Source: Thalassomonas viridans (GTDB lineage: Bacteria > Pseudomonadota > Gammaproteobacteria > Enterobacterales > Alteromonadaceae). From it: a stretch of 64,000 nucleotides of DNA. Numbering within the stretch: the stretch's first letter is position 1; each line of letters begins with the position of its first letter. Of this stretch, positions 51,028-59,199 are shown piece after piece. The stretch spans positions 6,014,001 to 6,078,000 of the forward strand of contig NZ_CP059733.1 in the NCBI RefSeq assembly GCF_000948985.2, given 5' to 3'. Under the pieces are notes generated by a model. That model saw only the letters and a list, made by a program, of their open reading frames with translations. It ran no database searches and was not told the DNA's origin. Position numbers and translations under genes: made by a program.

Positions 51028-52809
51028 TTAAAACAGCTCTTCATCCATGGCAAACAGCGGCTGGCTGCCTGATTTGGCGGCTTGGATCAATGATATCCTG
51101 CGGGGCAACAAACGCGCGAAATAGTAGCGGGCAGTATGCAGCTTGCTTTGGTAAAAGTCATCGCCGCTGTCAAGCTTGCCCAGCGACTCCTGCGCCATAC
51201 GCGCCCAGATATAGGCCATGGCGGTATAACCGAAGACATGAAGGTAGTCGTTGGCGGCAGACCCCAGTTCATTGGCATCCCGGCCTGCCCTGTCCAACAG
51301 GTATTGGGTCAATTCCGCCAGATCCGCCACCGCGGATGACAGCGGCGTAATAAACTCGGCCATATTCTCCGCCCAGGTCTGCTCAATATAATCCTGTACT
51401 TCATCCAGGAAAATCTGCATCAGCTTGCCGCCGGAGCCGGCGACTTTTCTCGCCAGCAAGTCCATAGCCTGGATACCATTGGTGCCTTCGTATATCTGGG
51501 CGATACGGGCATCGCGCACCAGCTGCTCCTGCCCCCATTCGCGGATATAGCCGTGACCGCCAAAAATCTGCTGGCCGTTGACCGTAGTTTCAAAGCCTAA
51601 ATCGGTGAAAAAAGCCTTGGCTAACGGTGTCATCAGCGCCGCCAGGTTGTCACCTTTTTGCTGCGCTTCCCCTTCACCATAAGTCGCAATATCCAGCTGC
51701 ATGGCTATATAGGTGGATAAAGCACGCGAACCTTCGTTTAACGCCTTCATATTCATCAGCATGCGCCGGACATCCCCGTGCACCATAATGGAGTCGGCTT
51801 CCTTGTCGCTGTTTTTGGCGCCGGTCGCCGCACGTCCCTGCAACCTGTCTTTGGCGTATTCCAGGGCATTTTGGTAAGAGCGCACCCCGGCTCCTATGCC
51901 CTGGATCCCGACTCCGATGCGTTCAAAGTTCATCATGGTAAACATGCAGGCCAGGCCTTTGTTGATATCGCCGATCAAATACCCCTGGGCATCATCAAAA
52001 TTCATTACACAGGTGGCCGAAGCGTGGATCCCCATTTTGTGCTCGATGGAACCGCAGCTGACGCCGTTGGCGCCTCCCAGACTGCCGTCTTCATTCACCC
52101 GGATCTTAGGCACCAGAAATAAAGAAATGCCCCTGGGGCCGGCGGGGGCGTCCGGCAACTTGGCCAGCACCAGGTGGATAATATTCTCGGTTAAGTCGTG
52201 CTCGCCGCCGGTAATGAAAATCTTATTGCCGGTAATACGGTAGCTGCCATCGTCCTGCGGCACCGCCTTAGTGCGGATAATCCCCAGATCTGAACCGGCA
52301 TGGGCTTCGGTCAGGCACATGCTTGCCGCCCAGTCCCCGGCATACATACGGGTTAGATACTGCTCTTTTAAAGCTTCGCTGCCATGTTTGGCCAGCGACA
52401 AACCGGCGCCTGCGGTAAGGCCGGGATAAAGCGAAAAGGAAATATCTGCCGAACATAACATTTCTTCATGCAGGGAGGTGATCATTTTCGGCATGCCCAT
52501 ACCGCCATAGGCAGGGTCGCCGCCTAATGCGGTCCAGCCCCCTTCGGCATAGGTATTAAATGCCTGCTGGTAGCCGGGAGCGGTAGAGACCACACCGCTA
52601 TTAAAGCTGACCCCGGTTTCATCTCCCTGGCGGGCAATCGGCGCAATTTCCTGCTCGGCTATTTTGGCGCATTCCTGCAAAATGGCGTCCGCGGTTTCAC
52701 GATCGACCTGGTCTGCCAGCTTAGGTAATTTTTGCCATAATGCTTCCGTTTTAAAAACGTCATACAACAAAAAACTCATATCTTTTAGGGGAACCCGATA
52801 GTCAGCCAC
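51028..52809 (-). CDS. Acyl-CoA dehydrogenase with C-terminal extension
   Basis: A 593-residue FAD enzyme for the first step of fatty-acid beta-oxidation. It has the AcdH-type short N-terminal domain, the central strand region (MCLTEAHAGSDLG; FITGGEHD), and the catalytic glutamate in AQIYEGTNGIQAMD, plus the long C-terminal domain of the ~600-residue acyl-CoA dehydrogenases (FIEQ... replaced here by YFARLLPRRISLIQ). Cytoplasmic; electrons pass to ETF. A single-gene unit; no other beta-oxidation gene nearby. Confidence 0.93.
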   Translation of the reverse strand: MADYRVPLKDMSFLLYDVFKTEALWQKLPKLADQVDRETADAILQECAKIAEQEIAPIARQGDETGVSFNSGVVSTAPGYQQAFNTYAEGGWTALGGDPAYGGMGMPKMITSLHEEMLCSADISFSLYPGLTAGAGLSLAKHGSEALKEQYLTRMYAGDWAASMCLTEAHAGSDLGIIRTKAVPQDDGSYRITGNKIFITGGEHDLTENIIHLVLAKLPDAPAGPRGISLFLVPKIRVNEDGSLGGANGVSCGSIEHKMGIHASATCVMNFDDAQGYLIGDINKGLACMFTMMNFERIGVGIQGIGAGVRSYQNALEYAKDRLQGRAATGAKNSDKEADSIMVHGDVRRMLMNMKALNEGSRALSTYIAMQLDIATYGEGEAQQKGDNLAALMTPLAKAFFTDLGFETTVNGQQIFGGHGYIREWGQEQLVRDARIAQIYEGTNGIQAMDLLARKVAGSGGKLMQIFLDEVQDYIEQTWAENMAEFITPLSSAVADLAELTQYLLDRAGRDANELGSAANDYLHVFGYTAMAYIWARMAQESLGKLDSGDDFYQSKLHTARYYFARLLPRRISLIQAAKSGSQPLFAMDEELF

Positions 52810-52965
52810 AAAACCTCTCCAAAATAAAACGCATGATTAAAACACCTGTTTCAATATATCTTTTTATCGGCAAATGTAAAGGCAAATCTGGTGAATTGCT
52901 GTTTTAATCAATAAAATTACGTTAGGGTTAATAAGTTAAGTATAGAAAAGGTAACACCTTGTACT

Positions 52966-53994
52966 GTGCAGAGTTTTAAATTTTTCCTGTGGCTGAACCT
53001 GGTCGTCGCCGGCAATTGTTTTGCCGAGCAGTTAAAGTTCAGCCGCCAGGAGCAAGACAACAATTTCCGCTTCCAATACCAGTGGCATGATCACCAACGG
53101 CAGCTGCAGTCGCTGGACTTCGGCCTCAGCAAAGCCGCCCTGTTCGAACGTTTCCGGCATTTTCGCGCCTATAAAAGCGAACTGGCGGAAAAAAATGTCC
53201 ACAAAGCCATCCGCAAACATTTGCGCAAAGAGCCGATAACCGGAGTTCAGGTTTATTTCCGCCAGCAGCAGGGCAACAGCTATATAGATATCAGGGGCAG
53301 GGACAGCGCCAAGGTCGAGGCGGCCTATGGCCAGATAGCCAAACTAGAGCAGGAGTTTTTCAGCCAATACCTGAGCGAAAATTTTTATCACAGTTTTTTG
53401 ACCCATGACCTGGTGCGGGGGGTGAAGCCGGATCATGTCAGCATAGCCGACGCTTCGGTGGAGGATCTCAGACCTATGAAACAGTTAATACTGGACAAAG
53501 TCTCCATCCGCAATATCCGCCAGGTCACCGAGTTTGTCCTGAGCTTTGTGCAAAGCATACCCTATTCAACCCTGGAGTCCAGGGTGACTTCTTCCGGCGC
53601 CGGTTTTAATCCGCCGTTAAAGTTGTTGTGGCAGAACCAGGGAGACTGCGACAGCAAACTGACCTTAACCGCCGCGTTATTGCGCACCCTGATGCCGAGA
53701 TTAAAAATGCTGATGATTTATATCGACCAGCATGCCTTTATCGGCGTCAACATCCCGGTGATGGGAGGAGAAATGACGATCACGGAAAATAACCTGATTT
53801 ACGTGCTGGCAGAGCCCACCGGGCCGGCGCAGTTAAAGCTCGGCGTGCTGGCCCCGGAATCCGAGCAGGCCATCCTCCAGGGGCGGTATACCACCCAGGC
53901 TTATCACCCGCAGGTACAAACAAGTGAAACCGGGCAGAAACAAGAACAGCCCGGAGCAGAAACAAGCGGCCTGCCGGACGCCTTTCTTCCCTAA
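52966..53994 (+). CDS. Exported transglutaminase-like protein
   Basis: A 342-residue protein with a signal peptide (about 1-20, ends CFA-EQLK), starting at GTG (no better start in frame; AAAAGG lies 13 nt upstream). The second half has a transglutaminase/papain-like core: Cys228 in NQGDCDSKLTLTAALLR, His256 in DQHAFIGV and an acidic region (LAEPTGP), consistent with a Cys-His-Asp/Glu site. The N-terminal part is helical and charged. It may crosslink or cleave a periplasmic protein; comparable proteins in Pseudomonas (LapG-type) are proteases. It ends on a shared CTAA with the convergent kinase gene. Confidence 0.68.
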   Translation: MQSFKFFLWLNLVVAGNCFAEQLKFSRQEQDNNFRFQYQWHDHQRQLQSLDFGLSKAALFERFRHFRAYKSELAEKNVHKAIRKHLRKEPITGVQVYFRQQQGNSYIDIRGRDSAKVEAAYGQIAKLEQEFFSQYLSENFYHSFLTHDLVRGVKPDHVSIADASVEDLRPMKQLILDKVSIRNIRQVTEFVLSFVQSIPYSTLESRVTSSGAGFNPPLKLLWQNQGDCDSKLTLTAALLRTLMPRLKMLMIYIDQHAFIGVNIPVMGGEMTITENNLIYVLAEPTGPAQLKLGVLAPESEQAILQGRYTTQAYHPQVQTSETGQKQEQPGAETSGLPDAFLP

Positions 53995-56900
53995 ACTTCC
54001 ACGCCTTTTACCACTTCCAGGATGGAGCTGCGCAGGACATCCACCTTCACAGGTTTGGAAATATGTTTATTCATGCCCACCGCAAAACTTTTATCACGAT
54101 CTTCGTCCCGGGCATGCGCCGTCATGGCAATAATAGGCAAGTCGCGGTATTTGTCCTGTAAGCGTATCTGTTTGGTGGCGGTCAGGCCGTCCATCACCGG
54201 CATCTGGATATCCATCAGGATCACATCCACCTCTTGCTCCGCCAGCGACTCTATCGCTTTCTGGCCGTTATCGGCTATGGTCACGCTGGCCTTCATATTG
54301 GTCAGCAACTCGCTGGCCACCATCTGGTTCACCAGGTTATCTTCCACCAGCAGCACCCGGATACCCGCCAAGTCCGGCCCTTGCGGGGCTGCCTCAACAA
54401 CCTCTTCCGCCACTTCCTCTGTCACCGGGGCCGCCAGCTGCTGCTGTTGGAAATGCCCCACCAGCGCATGCAAGCTGTTACGGTATAGCGGTTTTTCCAG
54501 CAGAAGATAAGGGATCTTGAGTTTATCCAGCTGCCGGCTGGTCTGTTCGGTTATTTCCGTCAGCATCGGCTGGCACACCCCGAGCAACACCAGATTTTCC
54601 AGGGATTCGGTGCTGATCTCCCGGACAAACTCATCGCAGGTGTTCATCAGGTATTCGCTTTCCAACAACAGCACCTGCCGGCGGTCGGCGCCGTCAAGTC
54701 CGGCAATACAGTCGATCGCCTTATGCTGCCAGCCAAGCTGCCCTGCCGCCGCCACTAAGGACTCCGGCAAGGTAAATCCCAGGGTATACAGGGTGATATC
54801 GTCCGCAGCCTCCTGCGGCAACCCGGCGCTTCCGGCCAGGGTGAAAGGCAGTTCAAAACTGAATTCGCTGCCCCGGCCAAACTCGCTTTGCAGACTGATA
54901 CTGCCGCCGAGCAAGGTCACGATTTCCTGGCAAATAGACAAGCCCAGGCCGGAGCCGCCGTATTCCCGGGTCATGGACTCGTCCGCCTGGCTAAAGGCAT
55001 CAAAAAGTTTGCCCTGCTTGTCGGCTTCGATACCGATACCCGTATCTTTGACCCGGAACAATATCCAGACTTGCTCCCTGCCGGTACGGGTCAGCTCGAC
55101 AGTCAGGGAAACCGTGCCTTCATGGGTAAATTTCACCGCATTATTCAACAGGTTCACCAGCACCTGCACCAGGCGCATTTCATCGGTTTCCACAAACCTG
55201 GGCACATCCGCCCGGATATCCACGGTTACCGGCAGATTCTTCTTATTGGCGAGGATCACATTAAGCTTCAGGACCTTATCCACCATAAGGTCGAGGTCGG
55301 TTTTTTCCCGGGTGATCACCATTTTACCCGCCTCGATTTTCGACAGATCCAGCAATTGCTCGATCAGGTGCAATAAAGAGGAAGCGGCATTGGCGGCGTT
55401 GTCCAGGTAATGCTGCTGATGGGAATTAAGCCGGGTTTTCGCCAATAGCGACATCATGCCCTGGATGGCATTGATCGGGGTGCGGATTTCATGACTCATA
55501 TTGGCCAGGAACTGACTCTTGGCTTCGCTGGCCTCTTCCGCCTGCTCTTTCGCCTGTTGCAGCGCACTTTGAATGGCGTACTGGCTGGTGACATCCCGGA
55601 AAATACTGATAGTGCCGAGTTCGATGCCGGTTTCACTGAAGAAGTTACGGCTAAAGAGTTCAAAGGTGAGCTCCCCGGATTTAATGATGCGCTGATGGCC
55701 GTTGATTTCATTATCCGGGTTGGGCAGCCTGGCCAGGTCATGCATCACTTCCCCCAGGGCAAGGGGCAAGAGCTGATGGGCCTGCTGCCCCAGCATACCG
55801 GCTTCGCTCTGGCTGACAAATTTTTCAAAGGCGCGGTTACAGCCGATAAGCTGGCCGCTGGGATCGTTAAAGATAATCAGCTCGGGAATAGCATTCATCA
55901 CGGAACGCAGCAGGGCATAATCCCGTTGGTGCTGCTCGCTTTTTTCCAGCAGGGCCTGGGTTTTTTCGCTGACCCTGGAGTCCAGTACCGCATTTTGTTC
56001 CTTGAGCTGCTGCAATAAACTCCGGTTCTGGCTGAAGATATCTTCGACAATCTGGAACCAATGCAACCAGTCTGCGGTGGGTTTCACCTTGCCGGGATCC
56101 CCCTGGGCGCAGTTTTCGATATGGCTGATAAATTCGGTGGCGGGTTTGATAAAGGTGCTTTGGGTCATAAAGTACACCAGGCCGAGAAAGGCCATCAGAC
56201 CGGTAAAAAGCACCGAAAAGATAAACACGAAGTTATCAAACACCGGCGAGGTAAAATCATGATAAGGCTGGAATTTTAACAAGGTCCAGCCGTTGACCGC
56301 CAGGGTGTGCTTTTGCACCAGCCACTGGCCCACTTTGGCGGAATCCGCCAGCTGATCGAATTCCGCGGCGGTTAAGGCGGCGATTTCCTCCGGAATAATA
56401 TCGGACCAGGAAAGCCCGAGGGAGACCTTAGCCGCCGCCTGGCTCTTGTAGGTCAGGACCTCTTTTTTCTCATTGATCAGCACTATGCCGTGCTCGGGAG
56501 AAGACAGCTCAGGCAGGTTCTTCTGCATGCTTTCCAAGTCTATGTCCACCACCAAAGCGCCGGTAAATTGCTGGTCCCGGTAGACCCCGGTGCCCAGGGA
56601 AACCTTCATGCTCTTGCTGGCGGTATCCCGAAAAGGCGGCGACCAGTAAAACTTCTTGTTATTCAATCCCGCCTTTTTAATCTGATAGACATTGCCGCTG
56701 GCCAGCAGCTTGTCGGTATAGCGCCAGTTCGAGCGTCCCAGCCAGGGGTAGAGGTTGATAAAGCGGTTGATGGACAAATAATAAAACCAGGTGGCGTCGG
56801 GGTTGATCTTCTGGGCGGTGACAAAGGCCGGCGTCAGGGCGCTCGCCATGGCCAGCTCCTGGCGCATCTGGCGGTCAAAGGCTTTTATGAAACCTGTGCC

Positions 56901-57266
56901 GGTAATATTGCCGCTAAGCAACTTGCCCTGGTGGATCACGTCATGGGCAGGCTTGTCCAGGTAATATTGCTTGCCTTCCTGGATAAAGCGCGGCGGTTTC
57001 ACATTCAACTCCTGCGGGTACTGCAGATAATAATTGGCAAAACGCTGTATGCCGCTCAGTGCCTGCACGCTTTGCTGCAGCTTGTTGTTGAGCGCATCCG
57101 CCTGCCGGGTCAGGTCCGCCAGCAGGCGCTGTTCGTGCAGGTTTAATTCATTGAAATAACGAAACGAGGCCACGGTCAGGGCCGCTACCGCAATAACAAA
57201 AAACACTATCAATACCGCGGTATTATAGCGGCTGAAGACCTTATTTTTCGAACCTTGGTAGGGCAA
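53991..57266 (-). CDS. Hybrid sensor histidine kinase with cache-like sensor, PAS and two receiver regions
   Basis: A 1091-residue inner-membrane kinase. Span 1 (about 15-37), periplasmic cache-like sensor (about 38-340; DTASKSMKVSLGTGVYRD), span 2 (FIFSVLFTGLMAFLGLVYFM), coiled coil, PAS (ELIIFNDPSGQLIGCNRAFE), HisKA (ANMSHEIRTPINAIQ), HATPase (VKDTGIGIEADK; GSGLGLSICQEIV), a degenerate receiver-like region (about 820-950) without an obvious phospho-Asp, and a true receiver (VLLVEDNLVNQMV; ILMDIQMPVMDGL; MTAHARDED). Resembles BarA/LuxQ/TorS-type kinases but no HPt domain is attached, so phosphotransfer must go to a separate HPt. Convergent with the transglutaminase-like gene. Confidence 0.9.
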   Translation of the reverse strand: MPYQGSKNKVFSRYNTAVLIVFFVIAVAALTVASFRYFNELNLHEQRLLADLTRQADALNNKLQQSVQALSGIQRFANYYLQYPQELNVKPPRFIQEGKQYYLDKPAHDVIHQGKLLSGNITGTGFIKAFDRQMRQELAMASALTPAFVTAQKINPDATWFYYLSINRFINLYPWLGRSNWRYTDKLLASGNVYQIKKAGLNNKKFYWSPPFRDTASKSMKVSLGTGVYRDQQFTGALVVDIDLESMQKNLPELSSPEHGIVLINEKKEVLTYKSQAAAKVSLGLSWSDIIPEEIAALTAAEFDQLADSAKVGQWLVQKHTLAVNGWTLLKFQPYHDFTSPVFDNFVFIFSVLFTGLMAFLGLVYFMTQSTFIKPATEFISHIENCAQGDPGKVKPTADWLHWFQIVEDIFSQNRSLLQQLKEQNAVLDSRVSEKTQALLEKSEQHQRDYALLRSVMNAIPELIIFNDPSGQLIGCNRAFEKFVSQSEAGMLGQQAHQLLPLALGEVMHDLARLPNPDNEINGHQRIIKSGELTFELFSRNFFSETGIELGTISIFRDVTSQYAIQSALQQAKEQAEEASEAKSQFLANMSHEIRTPINAIQGMMSLLAKTRLNSHQQHYLDNAANAASSLLHLIEQLLDLSKIEAGKMVITREKTDLDLMVDKVLKLNVILANKKNLPVTVDIRADVPRFVETDEMRLVQVLVNLLNNAVKFTHEGTVSLTVELTRTGREQVWILFRVKDTGIGIEADKQGKLFDAFSQADESMTREYGGSGLGLSICQEIVTLLGGSISLQSEFGRGSEFSFELPFTLAGSAGLPQEAADDITLYTLGFTLPESLVAAAGQLGWQHKAIDCIAGLDGADRRQVLLLESEYLMNTCDEFVREISTESLENLVLLGVCQPMLTEITEQTSRQLDKLKIPYLLLEKPLYRNSLHALVGHFQQQQLAAPVTEEVAEEVVEAAPQGPDLAGIRVLLVEDNLVNQMVASELLTNMKASVTIADNGQKAIESLAEQEVDVILMDIQMPVMDGLTATKQIRLQDKYRDLPIIAMTAHARDEDRDKSFAVGMNKHISKPVKVDVLRSSILEVVKGVEV

Positions 57267-57313
57267 GCTTTTAACCTTGGGCTGGAACAGATGAAAAAAT
57301 TGTTACTAAAGTA

Positions 57314-57401
57314 AAACACTCGGTAAAGTGATACAAGTTATTTCACCGCCGGCCCTTCAATATCGCCCTTTATGGCCCGGGCCACAGTTACCGAGTGTTT
57401 T
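57314..57401. repeat. 14-bp inverted repeat bracketing 60 bp, with inner palindrome
   Basis: Arms AAAACACTCGGTAA (57314-57327) and TTACCGAGTGTTTT (57388-57401), perfect, with a palindrome TGGCCCGGGCCA (57373-57384) inside. It lies just after the PhoH stop and may act as its terminator on the minus strand, but the loop is unusually long. Confidence 0.75.
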
Positions 57402-57408
57402 TGCCCCT

Positions 57409-58788
57409 TTATAAGTTTTCTTCGGCGAATGATGCCAGGCGGCTGCGCACGACCCCGTTGAGGTTGATGGTAGTGCTGCCGGGAAAACTCTTAAAGCGCT
57501 CCACTATATAGGTGAGCCCCGAAGTGACAGCAGTCAGATAATTACTGTCGATTTGCGCCAGGTTGCCCGAGCACACCAGCTTAGTGCCTTCACCGCAGCG
57601 GGTAATGATGGTTTTCAGCTGGGAGGCGGTCAGGTTCTGGCATTCATCCAGCAGCACCAGGGCATTTTGTATGCTGCGCCCGCGCATAAAGTTAACCGAC
57701 TTAAACTGGATGTTGGCCTTGTCCATAATATAATTCAGGCTGCTGTTCATATTCTCATCCTGCTTATGCAGCACTTCCAGCGAATCTGTGATGGCCGCCA
57801 GCCAGGGCGCCATCTTCTCTTCTTCCGTGCCCGGCAAAAAACCTATGGATTCGGCGATTTCCGGGGTCGAGCGGGTGACGATCACCTTGTCGTACAGGCC
57901 CCTTTCGATCACCTGCTCCAGTGCCGACGCCAGCGCCAGCAAGGTTTTGCCGCATCCCGCAGGTCCGGTAAGGATCACCAGGTCTATATTGGGATCTAGC
58001 AGGGCATCGAGCGCCATGCCCTGATAGATGTTCTTCGGATGTATGCCCCAGGCATTTTTCGACATCAGACGGTCCCGGCCGATATCCAGTATCGCCAGTT
58101 TCTCCTCGTCCCAGCCGGTCACCTTGCCGGCAAAGCTTTCGCTTTCATCGATCAGGTATTCATTAACATAGGTAACCGGCACTATATCCCGGTCGACAAA
58201 ATGGGTGGTATTACGCCCCTCGGTTTCGCTTTCGCAGTTTTTGATTTTCTCCCAGAAGTCGCCGTCGAATTTATGATAGCCCTTGGTGAGAAAGCGGATA
58301 TCGTCGATCAGCTGGTCGGTGCGGTAGTCTTCCACATGCGCCAATCCAGCCCCTTTGGCCTTTAAGCGCATATTGATGTCTTTGGTGACCAGCACCACTT
58401 TTTTCGAGGATTTCACCGCCTGGATATGCAGGGCGGTATTGATAATGCGGTTGTCGTTTTCGTTAAATGACAAAGTGCCGGAAGTCTGCTCCAGGGCATA
58501 GTCATTAAAGATGGATAAACAGCCGCTGGGGTGTAATTCATCGGTTTGCGGTAATTTTACTCCGGCGAGGACTTCTTCCGGCGTCGCCTGGGCCAGGGTG
58601 TCTTCCAGTGCCCTGATGGCGACCCTGGCATCCCGGCTGACATCCTTGCGGCGATCTTTGATGGAGTCGAGTTCTTCAAGTACCGTCATAGGTACGACAA
58701 CGTCATGTTCCTGGAAGGATAAAAAAGCGAAAGGTTCGTGCAGTAAAATATTCGTGTCTAAGATATAAATAATTTTTTCTTCAATCAT
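57409..58788 (-). CDS. PIN-PhoH family ATPase/RNase
   Basis: A 459-residue PhoH2-type protein. The PIN domain (about 5-140) has the acidic residues in YILDTNILLHEP, MTVLEELDSIKD and NDNRIINTALH; the PhoH P-loop ATPase (about 255-450) has Walker A LTGPAGCGKTLLALA, Walker B ALVLLDECQN and a C-terminal arginine-rich NGVVRSRLA. Known PIN-PhoH proteins are RNA helicase/endoribonucleases. Single gene, divergent from rapA. Confidence 0.92.
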   Translation of the reverse strand: MIEEKIIYILDTNILLHEPFAFLSFQEHDVVVPMTVLEELDSIKDRRKDVSRDARVAIRALEDTLAQATPEEVLAGVKLPQTDELHPSGCLSIFNDYALEQTSGTLSFNENDNRIINTALHIQAVKSSKKVVLVTKDINMRLKAKGAGLAHVEDYRTDQLIDDIRFLTKGYHKFDGDFWEKIKNCESETEGRNTTHFVDRDIVPVTYVNEYLIDESESFAGKVTGWDEEKLAILDIGRDRLMSKNAWGIHPKNIYQGMALDALLDPNIDLVILTGPAGCGKTLLALASALEQVIERGLYDKVIVTRSTPEIAESIGFLPGTEEEKMAPWLAAITDSLEVLHKQDENMNSSLNYIMDKANIQFKSVNFMRGRSIQNALVLLDECQNLTASQLKTIITRCGEGTKLVCSGNLAQIDSNYLTAVTSGLTYIVERFKSFPGSTTINLNGVVRSRLASFAEENL

Positions 58789-59199
58789 ATAGGCATTCCC
58801 AGCAATTATGACAATTAGCCAGCCAAATAATCCGGTTGAAGAAATAGTTATCCAGTTTACTTTAACAATTGCGCTTTAAAGCGGCGATGGATAAATCCGG
58901 TGGTAACTCCCCACCCGGTTATTTAACTACCCCTTTAATTAAAAGATGAAGTTGCCTCCGTCAGCAAAAAGTTATACCCCACTTTGACAGTTTATGTTCA
59001 CGCTGGCAAGTACCAATTTCTCCCCCGGCGGCACAAATAATTTTACCCCCGGGGATCTCAGGCTTTTGGGCCCGGCGGGTAAGGGCATTGCCCTTAAAAA
59101 TAATTTCCGGCCGGTAAGAACTTTTTAATGATCACTTCTATGATTAACGTTAATATAGCGCCCCTTTTTTTGCCTTATATTAAGTTGGAGACCTCCTCT
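58789..59199. other. Divergent intergenic region between PhoH and rapA
   Basis: About 410 bp. It holds the PhoH leader on the left and the rapA leader on the right; palindrome ATTAACGTTAAT at 59143-59154 and a GGGC-ATT-GCCC hairpin near 59083-59099. No supported gene; an in-frame extension of rapA to 59128 has no upstream support. Confidence 0.5.

Noticed and set aside
56490..57146. Plus-strand 218-codon ORF inside the hybrid kinase gene
   Set aside because: Antisense shadow of a clearly coding frame.
59128..59199. N-terminal extension of RapA
   Set aside because: The expected start MPFHPGQRWISD is at 59200 with a ribosome-binding site and gives the normal length.
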